Source: Clostridia bacterium (GTDB lineage: Bacteria; Bacillota_A; Clostridia; Christensenellales; UBA1242). Taken from it: 8,533 nt of DNA. Each line of letters begins with the position of its first letter. Position 1 is the stretch's first letter. Under the pieces are notes generated by a model. It did not search any database. It had not been told where the DNA came from and saw only the letters and a program-made list of their open reading frames with translations. Where the stretch lies: assembly GCA_017938565.1 (NCBI GenBank), contig JAGBBI010000146.1:1-8533 (forward strand), given 5' to 3'. Shown one piece after another: positions 1 to 6,114 of the stretch. The position numbers and the translations under genes are program-made.

Positions 1-10
1 ACAAGCAGAG

Positions 11-232
11 ATGTTGATTTCTGCAGAAGCTAAAAGACTTGCAGATAGATATAACAAAGATTATTTAGACTGTGAGGATTTAATGAAAATTACAGGGCTT
101 GGCAAAGGCAATGTAAGAACACTTATGAATAGATATGATTTTCCAACAACCAATGTCGGCAAGCGCAAAGTTATTAGTGTAATGGCTTTCGCAAGATGGG
201 CTTACTTTCAAGATAACAGGAGGAAAAACTAA
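11..232 (+). CDS. Excisionase-like small HTH DNA-binding protein
   Basis: This 73-residue protein has a helix-turn-helix/MerR-like fold signature of the excisionase (HTH_17) type. An N-terminal helix is followed by 'YLDCEDLMKITGLGKGNVRTL' at about residues 19-39, and a basic wing 'VGKRKVIS' lies near residues 49-56. It sits directly before the integrase gene, and its stop codon (TAA 230-232) shares one base with the integrase ATG, so the two are probably translationally coupled. Proteins of this size and position usually bind attachment-site DNA and direct excision, or regulate the integrase. The reading frame is open to the left edge of the window and no convincing ribosome binding site precedes ATG 11, so the true start may lie outside. 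Role inferred from family resemblance and context. Confidence 0.75.
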   Translation: MLISAEAKRLADRYNKDYLDCEDLMKITGLGKGNVRTLMNRYDFPTTNVGKRKVISVMAFARWAYFQDNRRKN

Positions 233-1683
233 TGGCTAAGAAAAGAAAGAATTCTAGACGAGCAAATGGCGAAGGAAGCGTTGTTCAAAGAAAAGATGGT
301 CGTTGGTGTGGAGTTGTAACTCTTGGATATAAACCCGATGGCAAGATAAATAGAAAGTCAGTTTATGGGCATTCACAAGCAGAAGTTTTAGAGAAAATGA
401 GTGTGCTAAAACATAGACTTGTAACTGGACCACAAGTATCTTCAACAACAGCTTTGGTTGGTGAAACGATGAAAAATTGGTTAAGAATTTTCAAAAAGCC
501 AATGGTGTCATCACGTACATTTGAAAGCAATATTAGAACATTTAAAAATCACATTCTTCCAGCGATTGGAAATATAAAAATTAATGAAGTTAACACAAAC
601 ATTGTTCAAGCGATTTTGACCAAATCATTGCAAGACCACAAAGGAAGGTCAAACACTCCAAAAAGAATAAAATTTTTATTAAACCAATTTTATGAACACT
701 TAATTGAACAAGGACTTGCTTATGATAATCCTACCCTGAAATGTAAAGTGAGCAATAGATACAAAAAGACATATATGGATAGCAAAGGTCAACACAAGAA
801 CAATGAAAACTACAAAGCAATTCCTGTTGCTGAAAGAGCAAGATTTATTCGTGCACTTGATGATGGCTCAGATATTATTAAACCGCTTTCGCTTGTTATG
901 ATGTTGGCTTCACTTCGTATTGGCGAAGCACTAGCTTTAAAATGGGAAAATATAGATTTTGAAAAAGGTGCTTTGTTTGTTGAGCAAGGTTTGACCGAAG
1001 ATGTTGAGTTTGATAATGACCTTAACATCGTTAGCAGAAAAAACATTATTTCAAGCACTAAAACAACTTGTAGTAAACGAGCAATTAAAATGCCACAACT
1101 GGTAATTGATGCTTTGCTACAATGGCGAAAAATACAATGGTGCAAAGAACAAGTTAAAGGAAAACCCTTAACGAAGTCCACAAACCTTGTGTTTTGTAAC
1201 GATGATGGCTCGATACGCAGTTATGACGCAACTTGTCGAGTATTTGATAGGTTTGCCAAGAAACATGGTTTTAGGCAAGAATTTGGGCTTCATTGCCACA
1301 TGTTAAGACAAACATTTTCAAGCATGCAAATTGAGAATAAAAGAAATATTAAAGATGTTCAGCATTTGCTTGGATATAAAGACGCAAAGACAACCCAATT
1401 GCACTATAACTCAGCAATCGACCAAGAACTCGACTACGAAGGTGCAGAACTGTTAGATAGTCTTTTTAACGACACAACGCTCTATGATGGCGAAGAACAC
1501 ATCAAAAAAGATGTTCCCGCCTACCACATAGACAACAACACCTTTAACAACGAAACAATCGAACAAAAACCAATAACCTACGAAGAAATGACTGATGATG
1601 AACTAGACAAACAATACGAAGAACTTAAACGCCAACGAGAAGAACGAAGAAAACGCAGAAAAGAAAAAGATTTTGAGATGTAG
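232..1683 (+). CDS. int: Tyrosine-type site-specific recombinase (integrase)
   Basis: This 483-residue phage/ICE-type tyrosine recombinase would integrate and excise a mobile element at an attachment site. An arm-DNA-binding domain ('GEGSVVQRKDGRW', about residues 13-25) is followed by a SAM-like core-binding domain at about 75-175 and the catalytic domain at about 200-395. Visible active-site residues are R229 (SLRIGEAL), probably K277, H356 and R359 (HMLRQTF), and the nucleophile Y392 (QLHYNSA). The fifth position, normally His or Trp in 'LGH', is Y382 ('LLGY'). About 90 residues follow the nucleophile, ending in a highly charged, probably coiled segment (451-480, rich in E, K and R), which is longer than the usual tail. 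A ribosome binding site AGGAGG at 218-223 lies 8 bases before the ATG. Its base composition is visibly richer in G+C than the downstream operon. No frameshift is seen, so it is probably functional. Confidence 0.95.
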   Translation: MAKKRKNSRRANGEGSVVQRKDGRWCGVVTLGYKPDGKINRKSVYGHSQAEVLEKMSVLKHRLVTGPQVSSTTALVGETMKNWLRIFKKPMVSSRTFESNIRTFKNHILPAIGNIKINEVNTNIVQAILTKSLQDHKGRSNTPKRIKFLLNQFYEHLIEQGLAYDNPTLKCKVSNRYKKTYMDSKGQHKNNENYKAIPVAERARFIRALDDGSDIIKPLSLVMMLASLRIGEALALKWENIDFEKGALFVEQGLTEDVEFDNDLNIVSRKNIISSTKTTCSKRAIKMPQLVIDALLQWRKIQWCKEQVKGKPLTKSTNLVFCNDDGSIRSYDATCRVFDRFAKKHGFRQEFGLHCHMLRQTFSSMQIENKRNIKDVQHLLGYKDAKTTQLHYNSAIDQELDYEGAELLDSLFNDTTLYDGEEHIKKDVPAYHIDNNTFNNETIEQKPITYEEMTDDELDKQYEELKRQREERRKRRKEKDFEM

Positions 1684-1699
1684 ACATTATTTTCATAAA

Positions 1700-1732
1700 A
1701 GTATAACATTTTTCTCATTTATATGTTATACT
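1700..1732 (+). promoter_or_regulatory. Promoter embedded in a perfect inverted repeat, driving the three-gene operon
   Basis: AGTATAACAT (1700-1709) and ATGTTATACT (1723-1732) form a perfect 10-bp inverted repeat with a 13-base spacer. The right arm contains an extended -10 element (TG at 1724-1725, TATACT at 1727-1732). The left arm holds a weak -35-like ATAACA (1703-1708, 18-base spacing). The start of transcription would fall about 20-25 bases before the ATG at 1762. A ribosome binding site AGGAG (1751-1755) precedes that ATG by 6 bases. Because the dyad covers the promoter elements, it could be an operator for a repressor. It has no following T run, so it is not a typical terminator for the integrase. 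Function is inferred. Confidence 0.6.
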
Positions 1733-1761
1733 AATAACGATTATAAACTTAGGAGAAAATA

Positions 1762-3333
1762 ATGAATTTAATAATATTTGACAATAAAGCATTTTCAGAA
1801 GAACGAACATATTATTATTGTGGCGGTGAGAACTATAGTTATATAAAGAAAATTTTTCCTAATATTATTGAGCTGAATAAAGAAAACACGGACGAGATAA
1901 TAATTTATTCTGGCAGCAATGATAATGTATCAAAAAAAGCAAAGAGTGTTAAAGTTAAGGAAATTAATATAAAGAATGACTCAATTAGAATTGATTATGG
2001 AGATTCGATTGAGTTGGATGTGGATTGTGCAACTATAAAAAAGAGAAGTTTTGCCACAATATTGAAAAAAGGATTAATAAAACCTAAAGATAAAACTCCA
2101 TTTGTGTTATTAATGGATATAAATGACTTTAATACTATTAAAAATGGAAAATATGAAATCTCTACTTTTTTAACAGAATTATTAAAATTGGTTTCTCAAA
2201 GTGAATGGGAAAAAGTAATAAACTCTTTTGAAGATTTAGATAATATCGAGCATAGTGAATATTGGGATGATGCTAGTATTTTAAGTCAATTAGAGTTTTC
2301 TTTAGCTAAAGTGATAAATGGAGATTATAAATTTATTAGTGAAATAAAAAAGAAAAAATATCTCGATATTTTTTTAAGAATAAATAGTCGATGTATGTTT
2401 CTTGAGCCAAATAGTTGTAAGCATAAAAGTAATTTAGCTTTTTATTATTATAATTTGGTGATGGATAATAAAAAATTTAATAAAGAGGCATATAAAAAAG
2501 CGGAAGAGTTGTATAAAGATTTAGTTGTCAATTCTGAACATCCATTTAAAGAAAGGTATCGTTTTATAAAATTACAACACGAAAAATTTAAGAAAACAAC
2601 CACTACCACACCTCTTGAGTTTTATAAAACAAAAGATGTTTTAATAAGTGAATATAAGAAAGTTATTGATAGTTATGATTCCTTGACTGAAAAAGATAAA
2701 ATTCAAGAAAAAAATAATTATTGTAAATGTATGTTTAATTTTTGTATTTTAGCACTTGATAAATTGAAGCTTTGGAATGAGTTTGTTAATTTGAAAGTTT
2801 ATAAAAAAGAATTAAATAAATTTTGTATTGCTAAAGATAGGGTTGATTTAATTGTTGAAATAGATAAATGTTTACTCAAAATAATTGAATTGCAAAATTA
2901 CGAAGGTGAAAATATTGAGGATTCAAAACCAGAATATATGTTTGTAATGTATAGAATGGCTGAGTTGTCACAAAGCAAAGGTCTTGTTTATATATTAAAA
3001 GATGATAACAAAGAAAAAGCAGCAAGTTATTTTAACGAATCTAATGGTTATGTTAAACAAGTATTGGATTTTTATTATAAACAAAAAGATAATAATAGGT
3101 ATCCTTTTTATATAAGCCCTTTAAAAGCAATTAATCACTATTTTTTAAATGAGTTTGATGAAATTGATAAATGTTTTAAAAAACCAAAATCTTATATGTA
3201 TTATGTTTGGGGAATAATAAACTATTTGCTTGGAAAGAAAGAAGAAGCAATAAGAAATATTTCAAACATAGAATCAAAAGACAAAGCAAATTATGCTAAT
3301 GCACAGCGTTTAAAGGAGTTAATAAATGCTTAA
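1762..3333 (+). CDS. Uncharacterised protein with TPR-like helical C-terminal region
   Basis: I do not recognise this 523-residue family. The N-terminal third (about 1-130) looks like a mixed alpha/beta domain, with short hydrophobic strands such as 'EIIIYSG' (45-51), 'IRIDYG' (75-80) and 'FVLLMDIND' (114-122). The rest is nearly all helical, with pairs of amphipathic helices resembling tetratricopeptide or similar repeats at about 222-275, 390-445 and 478-522. The last unit, 'YYVWGIINYLLGKKEEAIRN' (480-499), has the TPR-like hydrophobic spacing. No signal peptide, membrane segment or catalytic motif is evident, so a cytoplasmic scaffold, sensor or binding protein is the most cautious reading. 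It is the first gene of a compact operon, has a good ribosome binding site (AGGAG 1751-1755), and its 3' end overlaps the next gene by 8 bases. It is strikingly AT-rich: a 60-base sample at 2461-2520 has 14 G+C. Confidence 0.85.
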   Translation: MNLIIFDNKAFSEERTYYYCGGENYSYIKKIFPNIIELNKENTDEIIIYSGSNDNVSKKAKSVKVKEINIKNDSIRIDYGDSIELDVDCATIKKRSFATILKKGLIKPKDKTPFVLLMDINDFNTIKNGKYEISTFLTELLKLVSQSEWEKVINSFEDLDNIEHSEYWDDASILSQLEFSLAKVINGDYKFISEIKKKKYLDIFLRINSRCMFLEPNSCKHKSNLAFYYYNLVMDNKKFNKEAYKKAEELYKDLVVNSEHPFKERYRFIKLQHEKFKKTTTTTPLEFYKTKDVLISEYKKVIDSYDSLTEKDKIQEKNNYCKCMFNFCILALDKLKLWNEFVNLKVYKKELNKFCIAKDRVDLIVEIDKCLLKIIELQNYEGENIEDSKPEYMFVMYRMAELSQSKGLVYILKDDNKEKAASYFNESNGYVKQVLDFYYKQKDNNRYPFYISPLKAINHYFLNEFDEIDKCFKKPKSYMYYVWGIINYLLGKKEEAIRNISNIESKDKANYANAQRLKELINA

Positions 3334-4540
3334 ATCTTCTTTTATAGAAAATCATTATGGTGAAATGCTTGAAATACCAAATTCTGTTGAAGATGCATTA
3401 TTATCTTTGTATTCGGTAGATAAAATTAGTGATATACATTGTTCACTTAGAAAAAGTATCGCTGAAAAAATGAAAATGTTTTCAGGTTTTGAGAACTATA
3501 AAAATAAACATAGAGAATATACTTTGTATTATTTTCTTGTTAATTTTTATAAGGTATGGAGACCGCTTCTAGATTTGTATTATTCAGGCCAAATTCAAAC
3601 TTCAATTAATGTTTTAGAGTTGGGTGTCGGCCCTGGCTCAACAACATTTGGATTGATAAGTTTTTATAAATATTTAGCAATAGAAAATCCAGAACAGCAA
3701 TTTTCTTTAAATCTTTTCTTGATTGAGAAAGAAAAAGAATTTATTGATATTTTTAACTCGATTTTTGACTTTTACAAAAAAGACATACCTAAAAATTTGC
3801 AAATAACATATCAATTCGAAAACATAACAATAGACGATAACTTTTCAACAACTATATTTGATATAAATTTTGACTTGATTTTAGAAAGTAATATGCTTAA
3901 TGCAAATGAATATATTTCTGAGCAGACTGTTGATTCGTTACTTAAAGAATTATCTGCAAAACTTAAGAAACAAGGGTCAATCATTTTTATTGAACCGGCA
4001 GATAAAAGTTTGAAAAACTATTTACCACAAACAAGGAAAAATTTAACTAAATATTGTTTAAACATTTTTGCACCTTGCAATTGTGGAACGTCTTGTAATC
4101 AATTATGTATGGCAAAATCATTTATTCCAAAATCAAATATCATAGAAGATTTAAAGAAGAATTCAATTATAAAGAATATAAAAGATTTTCATTACTTTGA
4201 GTATATTGTTTTAAGGAAAGATGGATTGTTAAAGTGTATTCTTGAACAAAATAAAATTCAATTATCACAAATAAACGAGCATATTGGCGAAGAAATATCT
4301 TTTAATGCTTTTATATTGTTTTCATTCAAAAAGAAAGATTCATTTAGAATAAAAGTTTGTGACTGTTCATGTAAGGACAAAGAAATTTGGGTAACAATAC
4401 CAATATCTCTATTTTACAAGCAAAAAATAACAGAACTAGAAATAAATAGAGGATGTGTAATAAAAATAACTAAGGCAAAGATTGTGAACAGTAGCAATAT
4501 TGATTGTGAAAATAATACAAGAATAACTATAAGGAGGTAA
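3326..4540 (+). CDS. SAM-dependent methyltransferase, Rsm22/METTL17-like, with cysteine clusters
   Basis: This 404-residue class I (Rossmann-fold) methyltransferase shows motif I 'VLELGVGPGS' (96-105), an acidic residue after strand 2 ('LIEKE', E134), 'FDLILESNMLNA' (182-193), and 'IIFIEPADKS' (219-228), where Rsm22 proteins carry a similar 'EPG' element. After the Rossmann core comes a cysteine cluster, C251-x-C253-x3-C257-x3-C261, then 'FEYIVLRKDG' (291-300). That order (Cys cluster followed by F-x-Y-x-V-L) matches the Rsm22/METTL17 family, which is associated with small-subunit ribosome maturation and an iron-sulfur cluster. A C-terminal beta-rich tail contains a second cluster, C345-x-C347-x-C349. 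Rsm22-like members are known; the target here is inferred only as rRNA or another RNA. The ribosome binding site AAAGGAG (3312-3318) lies inside the previous gene, with an 8-base overlap. An unrelated methyltransferase family with convergent cysteines remains possible. Confidence 0.75.
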   Translation: MLKSSFIENHYGEMLEIPNSVEDALLSLYSVDKISDIHCSLRKSIAEKMKMFSGFENYKNKHREYTLYYFLVNFYKVWRPLLDLYYSGQIQTSINVLELGVGPGSTTFGLISFYKYLAIENPEQQFSLNLFLIEKEKEFIDIFNSIFDFYKKDIPKNLQITYQFENITIDDNFSTTIFDINFDLILESNMLNANEYISEQTVDSLLKELSAKLKKQGSIIFIEPADKSLKNYLPQTRKNLTKYCLNIFAPCNCGTSCNQLCMAKSFIPKSNIIEDLKKNSIIKNIKDFHYFEYIVLRKDGLLKCILEQNKIQLSQINEHIGEEISFNAFILFSFKKKDSFRIKVCDCSCKDKEIWVTIPISLFYKQKITELEINRGCVIKITKAKIVNSSNIDCENNTRITIRR

Positions 4541-4542
4541 AT

Positions 4543-5481
4543 ATGATATTAAGTGTTAGTAGAAGAACAGATATACCCGCTTTTTATAGTGAGTGGTTTA
4601 TTAATCGTTTGAGAGAAGAAGTTGTTTTAGTAAGAAACCCTATGAATTACCATAGTGTAAGCAAGATTAATTTATCTCCAAATGTTGTAGATTGTATTGT
4701 GTTTTGGAGCAAAAATCCAAAACCGATGTTTAAGTATCTTGATGAAATCGAAGATAAATATAAATTTTATTTTCAATATACAATAAATGCTTATGAAAAT
4801 GACATGGAACCATCTTTGCCAAGTTTAGACGAAAGATTGGAAAGTTTTATCTATTTATCCAATAAGTACGGAAAAGAAAAAGTAATTTGGAGATACGATC
4901 CGATAGTAATAACACCAAAGTATAATTTAGAATGGCATATTAATAGATTTGATTATATAGCAAGCAAATTAAAAAATTACGCAAATAATTGTGTCTTTAG
5001 TTTTTTGGATATTTATGATAAAAATAGAAATAACTTATCAAAGTTAAAAATTCAAGAGATAACTCGCGATATAATGATTGAAATTGCACAAAAAATAAAA
5101 CCAATAGCTGATAAAAATGGAATAGAATTAAGAACTTGTAGTGAAGATATTGATTTAGTAGATTTAGGAATTAAAAAGTCTTGTTGTATTGATCCAAATT
5201 TAATATCCAAGATAGTTGATTGTAAAATTAAAGCTATAAAGGATAAAAACCAAAGAGCATCTTGTGGATGTGTCGAAAGTATTGATATAGGTCAATATAA
5301 TACTTGTAGGCACGGATGTATTTATTGTTATGCTAATTATAGTCAAGAATCTGTAAAAAACAATTGTCTTAAACATAATAAAATTTCTAAACTTTTGCTT
5401 GGGGAGATTGAAAAAGAAGATAAAATTCATGAAAGAGAAGTAAAATCGTTAAAAGAATTACAATCATCATTCTTTGAGTAG
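4543..5481 (+). CDS. DUF1848 family protein with C-terminal radical-SAM-like cysteine motif
   Basis: This 312-residue protein belongs to the DUF1848 family. It shows the family start 'MILSVSRRTDIPAFYSEWF' (1-19), 'CIVFWSKNP' (51-59), 'WRYDP' (116-120) and the C-terminal 'CGCVESIDIG...TCRHGCIYCYAN' region (241-265). C255-x3-C259-x2-C262 is exactly the radical-SAM 4Fe-4S signature, with more cysteines nearby (C199, C214, C215, C227, C241, C243). In ordinary radical-SAM enzymes that motif follows the first strand of the barrel near the N-terminus; here it lies near the C-terminus. The family has no established reaction, so an Fe-S/SAM enzyme acting on nucleic acid or a small molecule is inference. 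The ribosome binding site AAGGAGG (4531-4537) sits 5 bases before the ATG and overlaps the end of the preceding gene. It is the last gene of the operon, followed by a terminator. Confidence 0.88.
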   Translation: MILSVSRRTDIPAFYSEWFINRLREEVVLVRNPMNYHSVSKINLSPNVVDCIVFWSKNPKPMFKYLDEIEDKYKFYFQYTINAYENDMEPSLPSLDERLESFIYLSNKYGKEKVIWRYDPIVITPKYNLEWHINRFDYIASKLKNYANNCVFSFLDIYDKNRNNLSKLKIQEITRDIMIEIAQKIKPIADKNGIELRTCSEDIDLVDLGIKKSCCIDPNLISKIVDCKIKAIKDKNQRASCGCVESIDIGQYNTCRHGCIYCYANYSQESVKNNCLKHNKISKLLLGEIEKEDKIHEREVKSLKELQSSFFE

Positions 5482-5485
5482 AAAT

Positions 5486-5511
5486 AAGACTGATTAATTT
5501 CAGTCTTTTTT
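5486..5511 (+). terminator. Rho-independent terminator of the three-gene operon
   Basis: AAGACTGA (5486-5493) and TCAGTCTT (5500-5507) pair perfectly over 8 bp with a 6-base loop. They run into a stretch of six T (5506-5511), starting four bases after the DUF1848 stop codon. This is a standard intrinsic terminator and defines the right end of the operon. Confidence 0.9.
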
Positions 5512-5557
5512 ATTATAAAAGTTAATGATTTTTGTTAAATAAATGTTTTACTACAAA

Positions 5558-5683
5558 TTTGACAACAAACAAGGTGATTTTAGGTGGTTTTTGATGGGGT
5601 TAGATGAATAATTTTTTAAGTTTAAATTTTGAGTTGGGTTCAAGAGCGAAGTTTAGTGAAAACTGTTATCAATTGTTGTCAAA
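5558..5683. repeat. 11-bp inverted repeat, arm-site-like
   Basis: TTTGACAACAA at 5558-5568 is the exact reverse complement of TTGTTGTCAAA at 5673-5683, with 104 bases between the arms. A related half, GTTATC, lies just before the right arm (5665-5670). The arms are too far apart for a simple operator, and no T run follows. They could be paired recombinase arm sites. The repeat itself is seen directly; its function is inferred. Confidence 0.5.
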
Positions 5684-5691
5684 AATCCAAA

Positions 5692-5706
5692 ATAGTTCGA
5701 ATCTAT
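5692..5706 (+). other. tRNA T-arm-like fragment, possible attachment-site remnant
   Basis: ATAG (5692-5695), TTCGAAT (5696-5702) and CTAT (5703-5706) have the form of a tRNA T stem-loop on the plus strand. No anticodon arm or D arm precedes it. Integrases often recombine in this part of tRNA genes and leave a 3' fragment at the far end of the element. Against this, the bases after it do not spell a usual acceptor 3' half plus CCA. The match may therefore be chance. Confidence 0.3.
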
Positions 5707-5724
5707 CCCAAGAATTGAACATTG

Positions 5725-5751
5725 AAAAAACCCTTATAAAATAAGGGTTTT
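5725..5751 (-). terminator. Intrinsic terminator of tRNA-Thr, possibly bidirectional
   Basis: CCCTTAT (5731-5737) and ATAAGGG (5741-5747) form a 7-bp stem with a 3-base loop, extended by AAAA (5727-5730) pairing with TTTT (5748-5751). Read on the minus strand it lies just after the 3' end of the tRNA and is followed by a T run (complement of 5725-5730). The plus strand also ends in TTTT, so it may stop transcripts from both sides. Its place directly next to the tRNA argues against an element having inserted into this tRNA's 3' end. Confidence 0.85.
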
Positions 5752-5754
5752 CTA

Positions 5755-5828
5755 TGGAGCTGTTACCGGGATTCGAACCCGGGCCCTCCACCTTACCAAG
5801 GTGGTTCTACCAACTGAGCCATAACAGC
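5755..5828 (-). tRNA. tRNA-Thr (anticodon GGT)
   Basis: Read on the minus strand, GCTGTTA pairs perfectly with TAACAGC as a 7-bp acceptor stem, followed by T and an encoded CCA. The anticodon stem CCACC/GGTGG encloses the loop TTGGTAA, giving anticodon GGT for threonine codons ACC and ACT. The T arm is CCGGG-TTCGAAT-CCCGG. The total is 74 bases including CCA. The D arm is odd: between GCTCAGTTGGTA and the anticodon stem only GAA remains, where tRNAs of this type usually have GAGC plus one base. The arm is thus about two bases short, and the usual 4-bp D stem cannot form without borrowing from the anticodon stem. Isotype is clear; full function is likely but less sure. Confidence 0.92.
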
Positions 5829-5844
5829 ATGTATTAAATTTTGA

Positions 5845-5884
5845 GTTATATTTGATGATTTTTCAGTCAGTTTCCAAGTGTCAA
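5845..5884 (-). promoter_or_regulatory. Possible promoter of tRNA-Thr
   Basis: On the minus strand a perfect TTGACA lies at 5884-5879. Candidate -10 hexamers are AATCAT (5860-5855, 18-base spacing) and TATAAC (5850-5845, too far from this -35 but at a suitable distance from the tRNA 5' end at 5828). The -35 match is good, the -10 choice is uncertain. Confidence 0.35.
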
Positions 5885-6015
5885 CCAAGTCTTACCAAAG
5901 AAGAGCTCTTAAACCAAAAAGTTGAGCCCTACTATATTTAAAATGCAAGTAAAATAACAGATTATTTAATATTAGAAAATAAACTAATGTCAAACATAAA
6001 TAAAATTTGCCCCCC

Positions 6016-6048
6016 TTGACATCTAATATATAAAAAATATGCTATTAT
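6016..6048 (+). promoter_or_regulatory. Orphan sigma-A-type promoter
   Basis: A consensus TTGACA (6016-6021) is followed by TATGCT (6038-6043, 16-base spacing), which overlaps TATTAT (6043-6048, 21-base spacing). It points into sequence with no plus-strand protein gene and towards the 3' end of the minus-strand zinc-ribbon ORF. It might drive a small or antisense RNA. The -35 hexamer is convincing, the spacing less so. Confidence 0.5.
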
Positions 6049-6114
6049 GACTGTTTAAAACTGGTAAGAGTTGTTATAAACTATTTTAATGTTTTTAAAC
6101 GAGAATTAATAATT

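Larger units (their letters stand above)
5512..5724. other. Non-coding region, possible right end (att side) of the integrative element
   Basis: No gene is seen here. The stretch carries an 11-bp inverted repeat, TTTGACAACAA (5558-5568) and TTGTTGTCAAA (5673-5683). It also has near-repeated units around AGGTGATTTT/AGGTGGTTTT (about 5572-5591) and a tRNA T-arm-like sequence at 5692-5706. Short inverted or direct repeats of this kind near an element end are typical of integrase arm-binding sites. The matching left end is not in the window, so the boundary is a hypothesis. The T-arm-like sequence also forms an imperfect dyad, GTTCGAAT (5695-5702) with ATTGAAC (5714-5720), which could be a core-type site. 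Confidence 0.35.
5829..6114. other. AT-rich non-coding stretch
   Basis: I see no credible protein gene in this stretch; the ATGs on the plus strand open only a few codons. It holds the upstream region of tRNA-Thr, a 10-base palindrome AAGAGCTCTT (5901-5910), an inverted pair ATGTCAA (5987-5993) and TTGACAT (6016-6022), and a strong-looking plus-strand promoter near 6016-6048. The run after that promoter (about 6055-6130) includes a possible pairing of GTTTAAAAC (6053-6061) with GTTTTTAAAC (6091-6100) and ends in T-rich sequence. A small RNA is conceivable but unproven. Confidence 0.4.

Noticed and set aside
254..1181. Minus-strand open frames at 254-448 and 810-1181
   Set aside because: They lie wholly inside the well-supported integrase gene, have no ribosome binding site and resemble no protein family.
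5200..5430. Minus-strand open frame opposite the DUF1848 C-terminus
   Set aside because: It is antisense to the conserved cysteine region and has low-complexity composition.
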